A stretch of 64,000 bases of DNA from Callaeas wilsoni (lineage: Eukaryota; Chordata; Aves; Passeriformes; Callaeidae): NCBI GenBank assembly GCA_013398955.1, contig VWPU01018978.1, positions 62,001 to 126,000 of the forward strand. The letters run 5' to 3'. The position numbers and the translations under genes are program-made. The number at the start of each line of letters is the position of its first letter. Positions within the stretch are counted from its first letter, which is position 1. The notes beneath the pieces are model-generated. The model was not told where the DNA came from and made no database searches. It saw only the letters and a program-made list of their open reading frames with translations. Of this stretch, positions 38,401 through 47,473 are shown piece after piece.

Positions 38401-41314
38401 GCCAGCTTCTCCGGGTCTTGATTACAGGTCAGATGCAACAGCAACCCTGGTCAGATGTTTTCCTTCTTCCTAGACAGCAAAATATGAGTACTTGTGTCCT
38501 TACACAAGTCTGCGTGTCTGGGTAGGAGAGGGGATTGAAAGCTGCCAAAGAGGTAGTTCAGAAACTTTTCCTCATGCTCCTTTCTTACCCTAGGACTGAG
38601 CGCCTGATAAAAGAAATAGACAAGCAGGTTATGCACATTGCTGAAACAAAGCAAGATGAGTGCATTCAAACTATGCACTGAAAAATCCAGCACACTTAAA
38701 GCCACATCACTAAGCAGGAGAAATCACAACTGAAGGAAATAGTATTAATTTTCTGAAAAAAAAGAAGCAAGGTCCTCGAAAAGAACACTAAATACAGGGA
38801 AGTAAACCAGATCATCAGAACTGGAACTAGCAAGCTAAAAGGAAGTGCTCTGCCATCACCAGAGCTGAAAGAAGGAAGAGCTTTTTTCTTTTTCTTTCCA
38901 TGGGTATCTGGAGCAGGGAAGGTGAGGCATGAAGTATGTGCTCTACAGCCACTAATACAACTGAAATATCTCCACCCTGCCTAAATGGCAACCTGAACAT
39001 CTCTTGAATAGGGAGGTATAATTTTAGCAACTTTCACAAGCCTCCAGTAAATTAAGCCATTCAATTTCACTACAGGCAATGTAATTCAAGGATTAGAAAT
39101 ACTCAAAAATTAAACACGCATGAAAACAAACTTCATCATTCTACTGATAGGCCCAGTCTTAGGAATGTTGAATCTTTAAGGAAACTGGACTGGTACTATG
39201 AGGAAATCTTGTATTCAAATTTAACAAACATATTTACCAGTTTAATTAGTAACAACCTGATGCCTATTATTTCCAAAAGTAATATATAAAAGTTAAATTG
39301 CACAGGCAAACTTCAAAAAATTTGAGAACATAACTTTAATTTGCAGACTTTTCTGCTGTCCTCTTCTGCCTCCCTGTCACCTTCCCCTATTAGGCTCTAT
39401 TGCTGCTCTTACAAATTTCTCCAGCTCCCATTTTCTAACCTTTCCCAGCTTTCCTTCTTCATACTTGAAAGTACAGTTTGAAGTGGTACTCTCTCTCCTT
39501 CTACACTGCCCGTAAGGCCAGAAACACTGATAGTACAAAAAGAGATAACTGCTTCTAATACTTCCTGTCATGAAGGCCTCCAGAAGAACAATGCAATAAA
39601 AAGAGTATCTCTTCCTACAGCTGCCAGATTATTAAACCCAAAACATCCCGGTTGTAAAAACGAGCCTTCAGGGAAAGCAGAGTATGTCTGATGCAGACAA
39701 ACCTGTTCATTAAACTGACAAATCCATCAAGCCTTTATTCAACATACTAAAATTTAGAGTATTTCTCCCTTTGTAACTTGGCCAAAACTTTATTCTTTTC
39801 CACGGGAACACTGATTCACATTTCCCGGATGCCAAAATGATCCTGTTTCCTCCTACCTCCGTTATCTAGTCTCTGCACAAAAGCAGAGCTTTTCAGAAGG
39901 TTGTGCTTTTTACTTTGAGGCAAACATGAGCTCAGTGTCCAGTAATGAAAAAAAAAAAGCTAAGAGCAGCTCATCAGGGAACATTCCCCTTTGTGTGATT
40001 TAGATATAATGATGGTACAAGGACATGCAGGCATGAAAGCATCAGAATTATTAGTATGTTGTTCTTCAGTGCACCTCCTCTGAAAATTAAAACTATTTTA
40101 TACTGTTTTTTACAGGTGACTTTCTATGTATATCATTAGTAAATGGATTTACACAGTTACGCTACAACCTTGGAGACAGAACAGTCATCCTACAGACCCT
40201 TCAGAAGGTGCATGCAAATGGAAATACATGGCACTCACTCAATGCAGGAAGAGTTGGTAATGAAGGCTACCTGGACCTGGATGGTATCAATGTTACTCAA
40301 AAAGCTAGTCCTGGAATGAACGCACTAGACACACACACAGATTTTTTTGTGGGAGGGGTGTCCTCCTTAAACCTTGTTAATCCAATGGCAATAGAAAATG
40401 AACCCACAGGTTTCACTGGTTGTATTCGAGAAATTGTTATAAACAACAGGGAACTGAATCTTACCGTGACTGACTCCAAAGGTGGAGCCAACATTGGTGA
40501 CTGTGACGGAACAGACTGTGGTTACACTGTGTGCAAAAATAATGGAACATGTCAAGTTGAAAACTCAGGCTTTTCTTGTTCTTGCCCAAGAGAGTGGACA
40601 GGGACCATGTGTGAACAATCTATTCACTGTTCACAAAACATGTGTGGGTCTCACGCACTCTGTATTCCTCAACCTTCTTCATTTTCATATACCTGTGCAT
40701 GTCCACTAGGCTGGACAGGCAAGTACTGCGATAACAAAATCAAATTTTATATAGCAAAGTTTGTTGGTAACTCCTACATTAAATACACGGATCCTTTTTA
40801 TGGAAAAAGAGACCTCCGGTACAGCCGCCTTTCTTTAAATTTTACTACCAACCAAACTGAAGGCTTAATAGCATGGATGGGGAAAAGTGAAGATGAAGAT
40901 AATGACTTCCTTGCCATTGGTCTTGCCAATGGAGCTTTAAAAGTTGTGATTAATCTGGGAGAAACAATCTCTGTTCCTCTAATGCACAGCAAATACTTCA
41001 CCTGTTCTGATGGAAGATGGCATTTCATTACTGTAGTTCAAAACCAAACTTGTATTAAGGTTTATCTTGATGAGGAATTAATACTTTTTGAAGATATTGA
41101 CCCACAAAGGAAATACACTGCTTTAAACTACGGTGGCATTTGTTACTTTGGTGGGTTTGAAATTGGCAGGAAAGTCAATACGGTTACTACAGGGCTTTTT
41201 CAGAAGGAATTCACTGGTAAAATTAAAGATGTTGTGCTCTTCCAAGATTCTAAAAAGATTCAGCTAATGAAAGCAGAAGGATACAACATTCATGATGGAA
41301 ATTCTGGGAATTAA
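5303..41314 (+). CDS. EYS: Eyes shut homolog, 3' part (six joined coding exons)
   Basis: EYS is a secreted extracellular-matrix protein of EGF-like and laminin G (LamG) modules that surrounds and maintains photoreceptors; human mutations cause retinitis pigmentosa 25 (family knowledge). Six exons with GT/AG borders join in one frame: 5303-5469, 5658-5802, 12184-12358, 19291-19463, 29989-30150 and 40116-41314, about 672 residues plus a split first codon. Module order is LamG (rest of one), EGF, EGF, LamG, EGF, EGF, LamG, then stop. This matches the C-terminus of vertebrate EYS, with near-identical stretches such as [11 protein letters not shown] and NSYIKY as I recall the human protein. No frameshift or premature stop is seen, so the segment looks functional. 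The N-terminal and central parts lie upstream of base 1. PHF3 converges from the other side, the same neighbour as in human. Confidence 0.95.
5470..5657 (+). other. EYS: Short EYS intron (188 bases)
   Basis: Standard GT/AG intron. It is unusually short next to the 6-10 kb introns that follow. Confidence 0.9.
5658..5802 (+). CDS. EYS: EYS coding exon 2 of 6 in window (LamG part)
   Basis: It follows the previous exon after an intron of only 188 bases. It begins on a whole codon ([13 protein letters not shown]) and ends with one base of a Gly codon before donor GTAAAG. It carries the LamG segment [14 protein letters not shown], the usual 'FYLGG' strand, then FKNGFQ leading to the domain's conserved Gly-Cys-Ile on the next exon. 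Strong match to the human EYS order. Confidence 0.94.
5803..12183 (+). other. EYS: EYS intron
   Basis: 6.4 kb of AT-rich sequence with no recognised exon. It includes a (GGTT)n run at 11783-11801 and ends in a CT-rich acceptor tract. Small open frames (for example 10927-11340) show no family resemblance. Confidence 0.85.
11783..11801. repeat. (GGTT)n simple repeat
   Basis: Four to five tandem GGTT units followed by a T run, within an EYS intron. Confidence 0.85.
12184..12358 (+). CDS. EYS: EYS coding exon 3 of 6 in window (LamG end, EGF start)
   Basis: A long CT-rich acceptor tract precedes 12184. The first two bases complete the Gly of the LamG Gly-Cys-Ile motif. The exon then encodes [13 protein letters not shown] and the first four cysteines of an EGF-like module ([14 protein letters not shown]). 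It ends with TA of a split Tyr codon before donor GTAAGT. If the intron is retained, TA plus the donor G reads as a stop at once. Confidence 0.94.
12359..19290 (+). other. EYS: EYS intron
   Basis: 6.9 kb intron. The only repeat recognised is a CR1 relic at about 17385-17465. A 174-residue open frame on the - strand (17146-17670) crosses that relic and shows no known domain. Confidence 0.85.
17385..17465 (+). mobile_element. Degraded CR1 3' relic
   Basis: The stretch 'gcagggagttggactcaaag' followed by 'gtcccttccagc' and 'tttgtgatttt' aligns by eye with the last 80 bases of CR1. It is diverged and lacks clear tail repeats. Confidence 0.7.
19291..19463 (+). CDS. EYS: EYS coding exon 4 of 6 in window (EGF modules)
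   Basis: The first base completes the Tyr codon, then [12 protein letters not shown] closes the EGF module begun on the previous exon. A second EGF-like module follows ([30 protein letters not shown]). Its CQQGSTC fits the O-fucose consensus C-x4-S/T-C. The exon ends with one base of a split codon before donor GTATGT. Two longer open frames across this exon are only read-through into the introns. Confidence 0.95.
22291..22852 (-). mobile_element. CpG-rich endogenous retrovirus LTR, probably solo
   Basis: On the - strand it starts TGTTGTGGTGAAGGAACC. It carries AATAAA at 22527-22532 with a weak TATA-like CCTTATGAAG upstream (about 22591-22602), then a GC- and CpG-rich U5-like part ending GGCGGCGCA (22307) or in the short AT tail to 22291. 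The hexamer CACTGT occurs at 22285-22290 and 22853-22858, fitting a 6-base target-site duplication as made by ERV-K type elements. If so, the element would end in an AT tail rather than the usual CA. No gag, pol or env remains are adjacent. It sits antisense to EYS. Confidence 0.75.
25781..25799. repeat. (TAGG)n simple repeat
   Basis: Four to five tandem TAGG units in an EYS intron. Confidence 0.85.
26263..26434 (+). mobile_element. CR1 LINE 3' fragment
   Basis: It contains the CR1 3' signature: 'ggctggaacagattgcccgg', 'atattcaagaacagtctgga', 'ggttggaccgggtgatcc' and 'tcccttccagcc' ending in 'gtgattctgtg'. Truncated and non-coding. Confidence 0.92.
28960..29228 (+). mobile_element. CR1 LINE 3' fragment
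   Basis: About 270 bases of CR1 3' end: 'actggaacaggttgcccag', 'gaagtgttcaaagccctg', 'gatgatccttaaggtccctt', ending in GATTCTTTGATTCTATGAT tail repeats. It lies 760 bases upstream of the EYS exon at 29989. Confidence 0.95.
29989..30150 (+). CDS. EYS: EYS coding exon 5 of 6 in window (LamG first half)
   Basis: Acceptor TTTTTCAG, donor GTAAGG. The exon is 162 bases and has phase 1 at both ends, so skipping it would keep the frame. It encodes the start of a LamG domain ([32 protein letters not shown]). An alternative AG at 29961-29962 would shift the frame and was not used. CR1 elements lie on both sides in opposite orientation. Confidence 0.93.
30151..40115 (+). other. EYS: EYS intron (10 kb)
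   Basis: A CR1 copy in reverse orientation lies near the donor (30275-30765). The rest has no recognised exon or repeat. The part from about 34.7 to 39.9 kb looks less AT-rich and may hold old, unrecognisable repeats. Confidence 0.85.
30275..30765 (-). mobile_element. CR1 LINE 3' fragment, reverse orientation
   Basis: The reverse complement reads as CR1: its 3' tail is at 30275 ('atggaatcatagaatg' on the + strand). Inwards come 'ggttgctcaaggccttatcc', 'gccttgaacactgccaggc', 'gcctgtctttgtagggg' and 'gggacaccagaactg'. About 490 bases, 5'-truncated, starting only 124 bases after the donor of the EYS exon at 29989-30150. Confidence 0.95.
40116..41314 (+). CDS. EYS: EYS terminal coding exon (LamG, two EGF, LamG, stop)
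   Basis: The acceptor TTTTTTACAG precedes a two-base completion of Gly, then [11 protein letters not shown], the second half of the LamG domain from the previous exon, ending near CIREIVINN. Next come two EGF-like modules ([17 protein letters not shown] to [10 protein letters not shown], then [12 protein letters not shown] to [10 protein letters not shown]). A last complete LamG domain follows ([39 protein letters not shown]), then a short tail and TAA. The exon gives 398 residues. Several Asn-X-Ser/Thr sites suggest N-glycosylation. CKNNGTC also fits the O-fucose consensus. Confidence 0.97.
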
Positions 41315-42471
41315 TTGAAAAAACTGTCCAAGACTCTTTTAAAAAAGGATAACATTCCTTTTCCTCCTGTTTATTGTGTTAGCTGGCAGTGTATGACTCA
41401 GCAACCAACATAGGAAAGCACTTAAAAAGTAGTAAGGGACAAATCTATGTGGAGTATTAACAGCATACATAAAATACAATCAATTGTTTTACTCCTAGAA
41501 TTACATATATATACTCTTTAGCATTTACTTTAAAATAATTGGAAAGTCTGCAGGGTTTTTTTTCTTTATTGTGCTGGAAATAGTTTTGTAAACAAAGAGG
41601 TAGTGATTAGCATATAAAGCCAACCATCATTCAAAGTTTGTTGCTTTCTGAGGACAACTGTTACACCTCTTTCTGAAACTCCTGAATTTTATTAGAATGT
41701 TTCTTTTATAGTATTAAGGTCAAGTCTAAAAACTTAAATTGGTGGGGGAAGAAAAGGTGTGCTTGAGGCAAAAAGCACGTTTATTGAAATGAGGATTTTA
41801 AAAAACGTAACAGGTATAATTACTCGTTAAGCCCACAAAGACTCTAATTAGGTAATGAAGTTGTTCTCCCTCCCGAGTCTGTGTCCATCCTGTATGTATA
41901 CATGTAAGAGGGTAGAACGTAAGCTTGTCTTAAGTCTGCTAAAATATTGCACTTAAAAAATGATCTTAAGAACAAAAGAAGTATTTAATTTTAGAGAGAG
42001 AAAACAGGCCTCCTGGTTTTCTCCAGCAGAGGTCTCCCCTATTTGACTACATGAAAACTTTTGGCTTTAGTAACTGGAATGTGGGAATGTGGCAGTCTGC
42101 CTACAAGTAACTTTTATTCTTAAGAGCTTAAAAATTAAAAAGTCCAAGAACTGTTCTGCTTTACCTATACCTTTCTGGCTTATATGCCCCTAAATAACAT
42201 TTCAAAATTTTATGAGAACAGAGGTTTTGGTCATAGTAAACCAAATTTCTGCGAATATATTTTTCATTAATCAATAATCTGAAAAGCAAATAGAGCTGTT
42301 CATACGTAAGTACAAAAATTCAATTACTTCTCAAAAAGCTGTTATATTCTGCTTTAGGAAGCAATAAAAAAAAAAAATCAAATTCTATTTTAATGTGCTT
42401 ACACCAACGATGTACGATGGCATCTACATTTCTCATTTGACTGTTGGCTTACTATGTAAGTAAAATTATTA

Positions 42472-42477
42472 AATAAA
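42472..42477 (+). promoter_or_regulatory. EYS: Candidate EYS poly(A) signal
   Basis: AATAAA 1.16 kb after the EYS stop, followed within 35 bases by a T-rich stretch (TCTTTTCCTTTTTGAC). An alternative AATAAA at 42363-42368 runs into an A tract. Chosen by position and context only. Confidence 0.35.
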
Positions 42478-45009
42478 AATAATAGTGATTTAGTGCTATC
42501 TTTTCCTTTTTGACTTTACTATTGCTCAAAAGCACATAAACCGTCACCTCCTTGCATGGAAAGTCTCTGAATGCAAGTCTTCAGCATGTACCTGTCAGAA
42601 ACAACCAACTATTTTGGGGCGGAGAGGGAAGCGTGGACGGGGTGTGTATTCTGGAGCAAAGGCCATAAGCACCTAAAAGTAGGTGACACACATTTGCTTC
42701 CACATCACCATACTTAGCATGTAGCAAGGAAAGCAGTGTCAAGTCAGTTACCGGTAACTTAAGGATAACTAAAGTGCCTGGGAGCTACCCCAAGATGTTT
42801 TATAAAGCATCTGCCAACATCTTTGTGAGGTTCATTCTATCTTCTTCAGCAGCTCTGAGCCCTCAAGTGATCAGCCCGATGCAACAGAGCTTCTGCACCT
42901 CTTCCCACGAAGCCCACCTGGCATTTGAGCTGCCCCCAGATTCTTCTCTTCCAGTTTCTCTAAGTAGGGCCTTTTACGGCCATGTGATGCTGGAAAAGGG
43001 AGCATATTTAAGGTTTATCCTGTTCTCTCTGGGGCTTCTGGTGTACTGCCAGTTCCTCAGCAGACCACACTGCCTTTTGTGATGTGAGCAGCGATTCAGT
43101 GTAAAACAAGGAACAAGTAATCGGAGCACTTCCAGCTAATACAAATGTTGGAAGGAGAGTGACTGAAGGCAATGGAGAAGTAAAATCCTTTATTCCTGTA
43201 GTAGCAGGATTTATTCCCATTACACTAACTCACATCCTAGGAACAAATCTTGGAGACTTCTGCTGTTTGTTAATTTAAACACTTAACAAAACTCTCCCTC
43301 CTCAAGAGCTGTTTTACTGTGGCTCTCTTCAGGTTTTACATACACAAGGCAGGTAGCAAAGCACTCAGCAAACTTGAAAAATGTTTACATATTCTTTTAA
43401 ACAAATTATTTCTGGTAGTTCTGGCAGAAAGCATTCCCATCCCTTCCATACAGGCAGTTGCAATTTTCACTGCTTCCAGTTTATTTTCAAAGCAGAGACG
43501 GATGCACATGTGAGAGGCAGATCACCAGTGAACTTGGAGTAGACTACTTTTCAATGGATCAAAAGAAAATCTTCACATGCAGAGCTGTCAATTTAAAACT
43601 TACTCCAAAACTGAGAACAATGCTTTGGTGCATTTCTGTGCCTACAGAACTCGGTGTAAATATTTAAACAACAAAACAGATGTATAATACTACCAGATAT
43701 ATTAAATGGCGCTACTGCTACAGACCAGGGAATTAACTTGGAAAAGACTGATTTTAAAGATATTTGAATATCACTTTTAGTTACTGAGGATTTTTTAAAT
43801 TAGTCTTCTCAACTATGAGCCTAAGAAACATCACTTAATAAAAGTCTACCACCTCCTTTATTCAGTGCAAGATTTTTAATTTTAGCCAATTTGACCATGA
43901 AGCTACTTGCAAGGTATACAAGTAAAAATTTACCTTAAAATATATTCATAATTAAAACTAACAATTAGGGTGTTGTTAAGCTGGGAAGACTTTTCTGGAA
44001 AGAAGAGGCTTTTCTACAACAAAGTGCAAAATGCTCTGTCAGCAGCATAGTAAGGTTGTGTACTCAAAGTGGAAAAACAAAATGCTGAAAACCAGGACAA
44101 ACCTCAGTTTTCCTTTATATGGTGGAATATTTTGGTTGTTTCTGACAGACTCAACAAGATGCCCAGTGTATTTTAAGAAGTGTAAGAGTAGGTGATTTTG
44201 TTTTCATGTTTGCATGTTGTTTGGCATTGGTGGATGGCAGTCCACAAAATACCAAGCTCCTGGAAGTCCCAAGGGTACAAACACTTCTGTCCTTCTCCCC
44301 CTTCTTTGTTCTCCAAAACTCAAAACAAACTGAGCATGAAGTGTACAACAAATGTGGCATTCTGTGACTCAGCCTTCTATATTCATTTCGCCTACAGTTT
44401 CACAGCTATGAAATCAAACACACACAGTATGTGAGAAAGTTTTATCATTTTAGAATCAAAATATCCCTTAAAATATTTACATTTTACAGTAAAAAGGATA
44501 GCAAAACACAAAGTAATGTACAAGCTTAGGTATTCAAGTTTTTGAAGCATGGAAAATCGTGGGAGAAATGAATTTACTACTACAAATAATTTTAAAGAAT
44601 TTAGGTTAGAAATGCTTTCTTATTAAAACAAGTGCAGTTTAAAGCAGTAACATTCGAGCAGCTCAGCCTTCCAATTTCTGGTCACAAACTGCTTCAGATG
44701 CTTAGGAAATACTTGAAATATAATATAACGAAATATACTTGAGTTTTTTATTGTACTACTGAACAATTTTTAAAAAAACCCAAATTCTTCACACCACCGA
44801 GCATATTATATTTTGTTGTAATGTAGATTCTGAGGCTTTGCTGCAGTCTTTAAAAACAGTGCAATTTAAAAACAAGGTTATTGTATGAAAACCACCTTTA
44901 AAATTATCAGAGCATCTTAAAACAGAAGAGAGCACAAATTACCAAAGGCAGCAACTATATTGCAGACTTGACTAAAGCCAACTTCCTCAGCTAAGAAAAT
45001 TCCTAAGCC

Positions 45010-45015
45010 TTTATT
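45010..45015 (-). promoter_or_regulatory. PHF3: Candidate PHF3 poly(A) signal
   Basis: AATAAA on the - strand about 285 bases after the PHF3 stop. Another at 45261-45266 is only about 34 bases after the stop and would give a very short UTR; further ones lie at 44747 and 43857. Use cannot be decided from sequence. Confidence 0.3.
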
Positions 45016-45299
45016 GCATATTAATAAAAGAAATCTTTAAAATTTTGAATATACAGCAATGTAAAATTTTTAAAAATATTAAACTCCTACTTCTAGGGAT
45101 AGTTGGTATAATGAAAAAAAGGATGAGTATTGGTACATCGAGTGGTACCAAAACACAGACTTGTTTCTGCAAAACACCAACACAGAATAAAAAACAATGG
45201 CACAATCCTAGCAGGCTCTTTTTCTTTGTCATACAAAGTTTTACGACATTACTCTAACAGTTTATTTAAATAGAATTTTGAAAGATTGCCTGCATCTTT

Positions 45300-47473
45300 T
45301 TACCTTTTGCTTTTAGTTCTGTCACTGTGGTCCCTATGTCTCTCTCTGTTTTTTTCACTTTCTCGTTCTCTATGCTTGTCTTTGCTTTTCTCCCTCTCCT
45401 TATCTTTTTCATGAGCCTGTTCATCACTTTTAGGCTTCTCTGTCTTTTTTTCTGGATTTCTAGTCTCTCTGGGGCTTTTTCCATCAGCAGCTCTATCACT
45501 GTGTGGAGATCGCACTCTTTCTTTGTCTCTCTGTCCTTCCTCTCTACTCTTCCGCTCTCTCTCTTTTTCCTGGTTTCTGTCTCTGCGCCTGTTTCTTTCA
45601 GAATCTTGCTCCCAGTATTTTTCATTGCTCCACTCTTTTTCATGTCTGTCTTTTTTTTGGTGATGAGTTTCACTGTAAAGTCTTTGTCGATCATTTTTTC
45701 CACGACTGAATCCTCTCTCCAAATGCTGTTCTTCTCTGCCCCAAGGATCGCTGTGGCGTCTTTCTGGTCTCCTACTGTCTTTACTCTGAAAAAAATTTTC
45801 TGGTCCCAAAAATCTTGATTGTTTGTGAGCCACTGGTAGCCCTTGTGCAATGGGTCCAGCATACTGTGGTGGCTGACCTGATAAATGAGCTACTGGTGGC
45901 CATGGCATCATTGGATTTTGAGGAAAGCCAAACCCAGGAGGAGGAAGAAGTGGAGGTGGTAAATGAGGAGGAAATCCAAACATAGGGCTGTTTTGTGGAG
46001 GGAAGTTATGAGGTGCAGGGCCCTGAAACTGAAATCCAGGTGGATTAGATTTAGAATGCTGAAAATTCTGCTGCGGAGGTCCAACAGATGAGAAGCTGCC
46101 ACTTGCAATAGGGCTTGGGACTTTGGAAATAAATTCAGAACGAGAAGAATTTTCAGTTTCAAAATGAGATGAAGCTACGGCTGGTCCTCTTCTAAATGAG
46201 TTCACTGTTTCAATGTTTTGCATCAATGCATCTTCCTGTAAGTGTTTGGTATCTTCTGCTTGTGATGCAACTGTGTTATCTGCCTTAGCTGCAGCTGAAC
46301 TGAATTGTGTCTCACTGGTTTGTGCCTCACTTTGATACAGGTTTAAGCCCCCTTCTCCACAAGATTGTTTATTCTCTGGTTCTCCTTGATCATTTCCTGA
46401 AGAATTTTGTCGGTCTTCATTTCTGGTAACATCTCCATCCTTGTTTTCTGAAATATTAGTCTGCTGGCTTCGTCCAGCTGCCTGTCGTGGGTCTCTTTTA
46501 AGATTAATAAATGGTGGTGATTTAGAGGTATTAGCAGTAGTACCTTCAGCAGAGCCTACATTAACATTGTTCTCATTGGGTTTTTTTCCTGAAGTTGATG
46601 AGGAAGAAAAGCTGGAACTTGTGCTCCTTCTAACTTCCTGTGCAACACTATCCTTGTCTGGTAACTGTCGCTTTGGGTCATTTTCTTTACTTTCTTCAGT
46701 TTCTTTATTCTGTGACTGAGCAGACAAATTTGCTAAAAACGCTTCTGTGGAGACATCTGGAGGTTTTCCCTTAAGACTCAGCCCTATCAAAGAACCAGCA
46801 CTTCTTGCAGAACTTGAGGTCCCTACAGCTGCTGCATCCACAGTTACAGCAACATTAGTGGATTCTTGAGGATCATCCAAAACAGTTTTTGCTTCGCTAA
46901 CTTCAGCAGTTACATCAGCAACATCCATGGTTTCTTCTTTCAAGGTTGCCTGTTCATTTAATAATGGTATGTCTTCACTAGGACCTGCTTCAGACTTGCT
47001 GTGCTCATACACCTGTCCTGTCGTACCCAACAGGCTTTGAAGAATATCATCCACTGGCAATGGTTTATTTGCTAGCTCCAGAGTAGAAGGCTGATTTTCC
47101 CATCCAACAAGGACTCCAGGAAGAAACCTGAGAGGCTTTGGTGGTTCATGTTTGGTACTTTCCACCAACGGTTCAATAACTGCTGGAGCATCATCTGTAT
47201 TAGACTGCTGTGGTTTATTTCTCTGCTTGTGTAGCACAGTTGTGAAGGAATTAAAAAAATTATTTTCCTCTTCTTCTTCTAGTGCCAAATCATGATGCGA
47301 GACTTCAGGTTTGCTTGGCTTGCTTTTCTTCTCTGGTGGCAAGCTACTCAAGGTACTTTCAGCAGCTTCATCTGCAAAACTACTGGTAACACTTGAAACA
47401 GCAGTAATCTGCCTCTTCATTTTCTGGCGAATTATCAATCCCAGTAATAAATTTGGTCGATGTATTTCAATCC
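45300..47473 (-). CDS. PHF3: PHF3 terminal coding exon (disordered, Pro-rich and charged tail)
   Basis: This 2174-base exon encodes 723 residues after completing Gly. It starts IEIHRPNLLLGLIIRQKMKR, has a conserved NFFNSFTTVLHKQRNKPQQ and PLRFLPGVLVGWENQPS region, then a long Ser/Thr/Glu-rich stretch. A proline-rich block (FGFPPHLPPPLLPPPGFGF) follows. The last roughly 140 residues are nearly all Arg, Glu, Lys and Asp with a few Ser/His, ending RTKSKR and TAA. The tail resembles the charged tails of splicing and elongation factors and is probably disordered. Its biased codons leave long open frames on the other strand, which are shadows. Confidence 0.97.

Larger units (their letters stand above)
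41315..45299. other. EYS and PHF3 convergent 3' UTR region
   Basis: This gap between the two stop codons holds both 3' UTRs; the border between them is not visible. On the + strand AATAAA occurs at 42363, 42472 and 43837. On the - strand AATAAA occurs at 45261-45266, 45010-45015, 44747-44752 and 43857-43862. Small open frames here (for example 42774-43082) show no known domain. Confidence 0.8.

Noticed and set aside
38451..38705. Open frame on the - strand with a membrane-helix-like stretch, briefly suggesting a receptor fragment
   Set aside because: Only one hydrophobic run, no receptor signature motifs, and no continuation in the flanking frames. Kept only as part of the unexplained 34.7-39.9 kb block.
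45327..45818. 163-codon open frame on the + strand, hydrophobic
   Set aside because: Exact shadow of the Arg/Glu/Lys-rich PHF3 tail on the other strand; purine-rich codons read as Phe/Leu/Ser in reverse.
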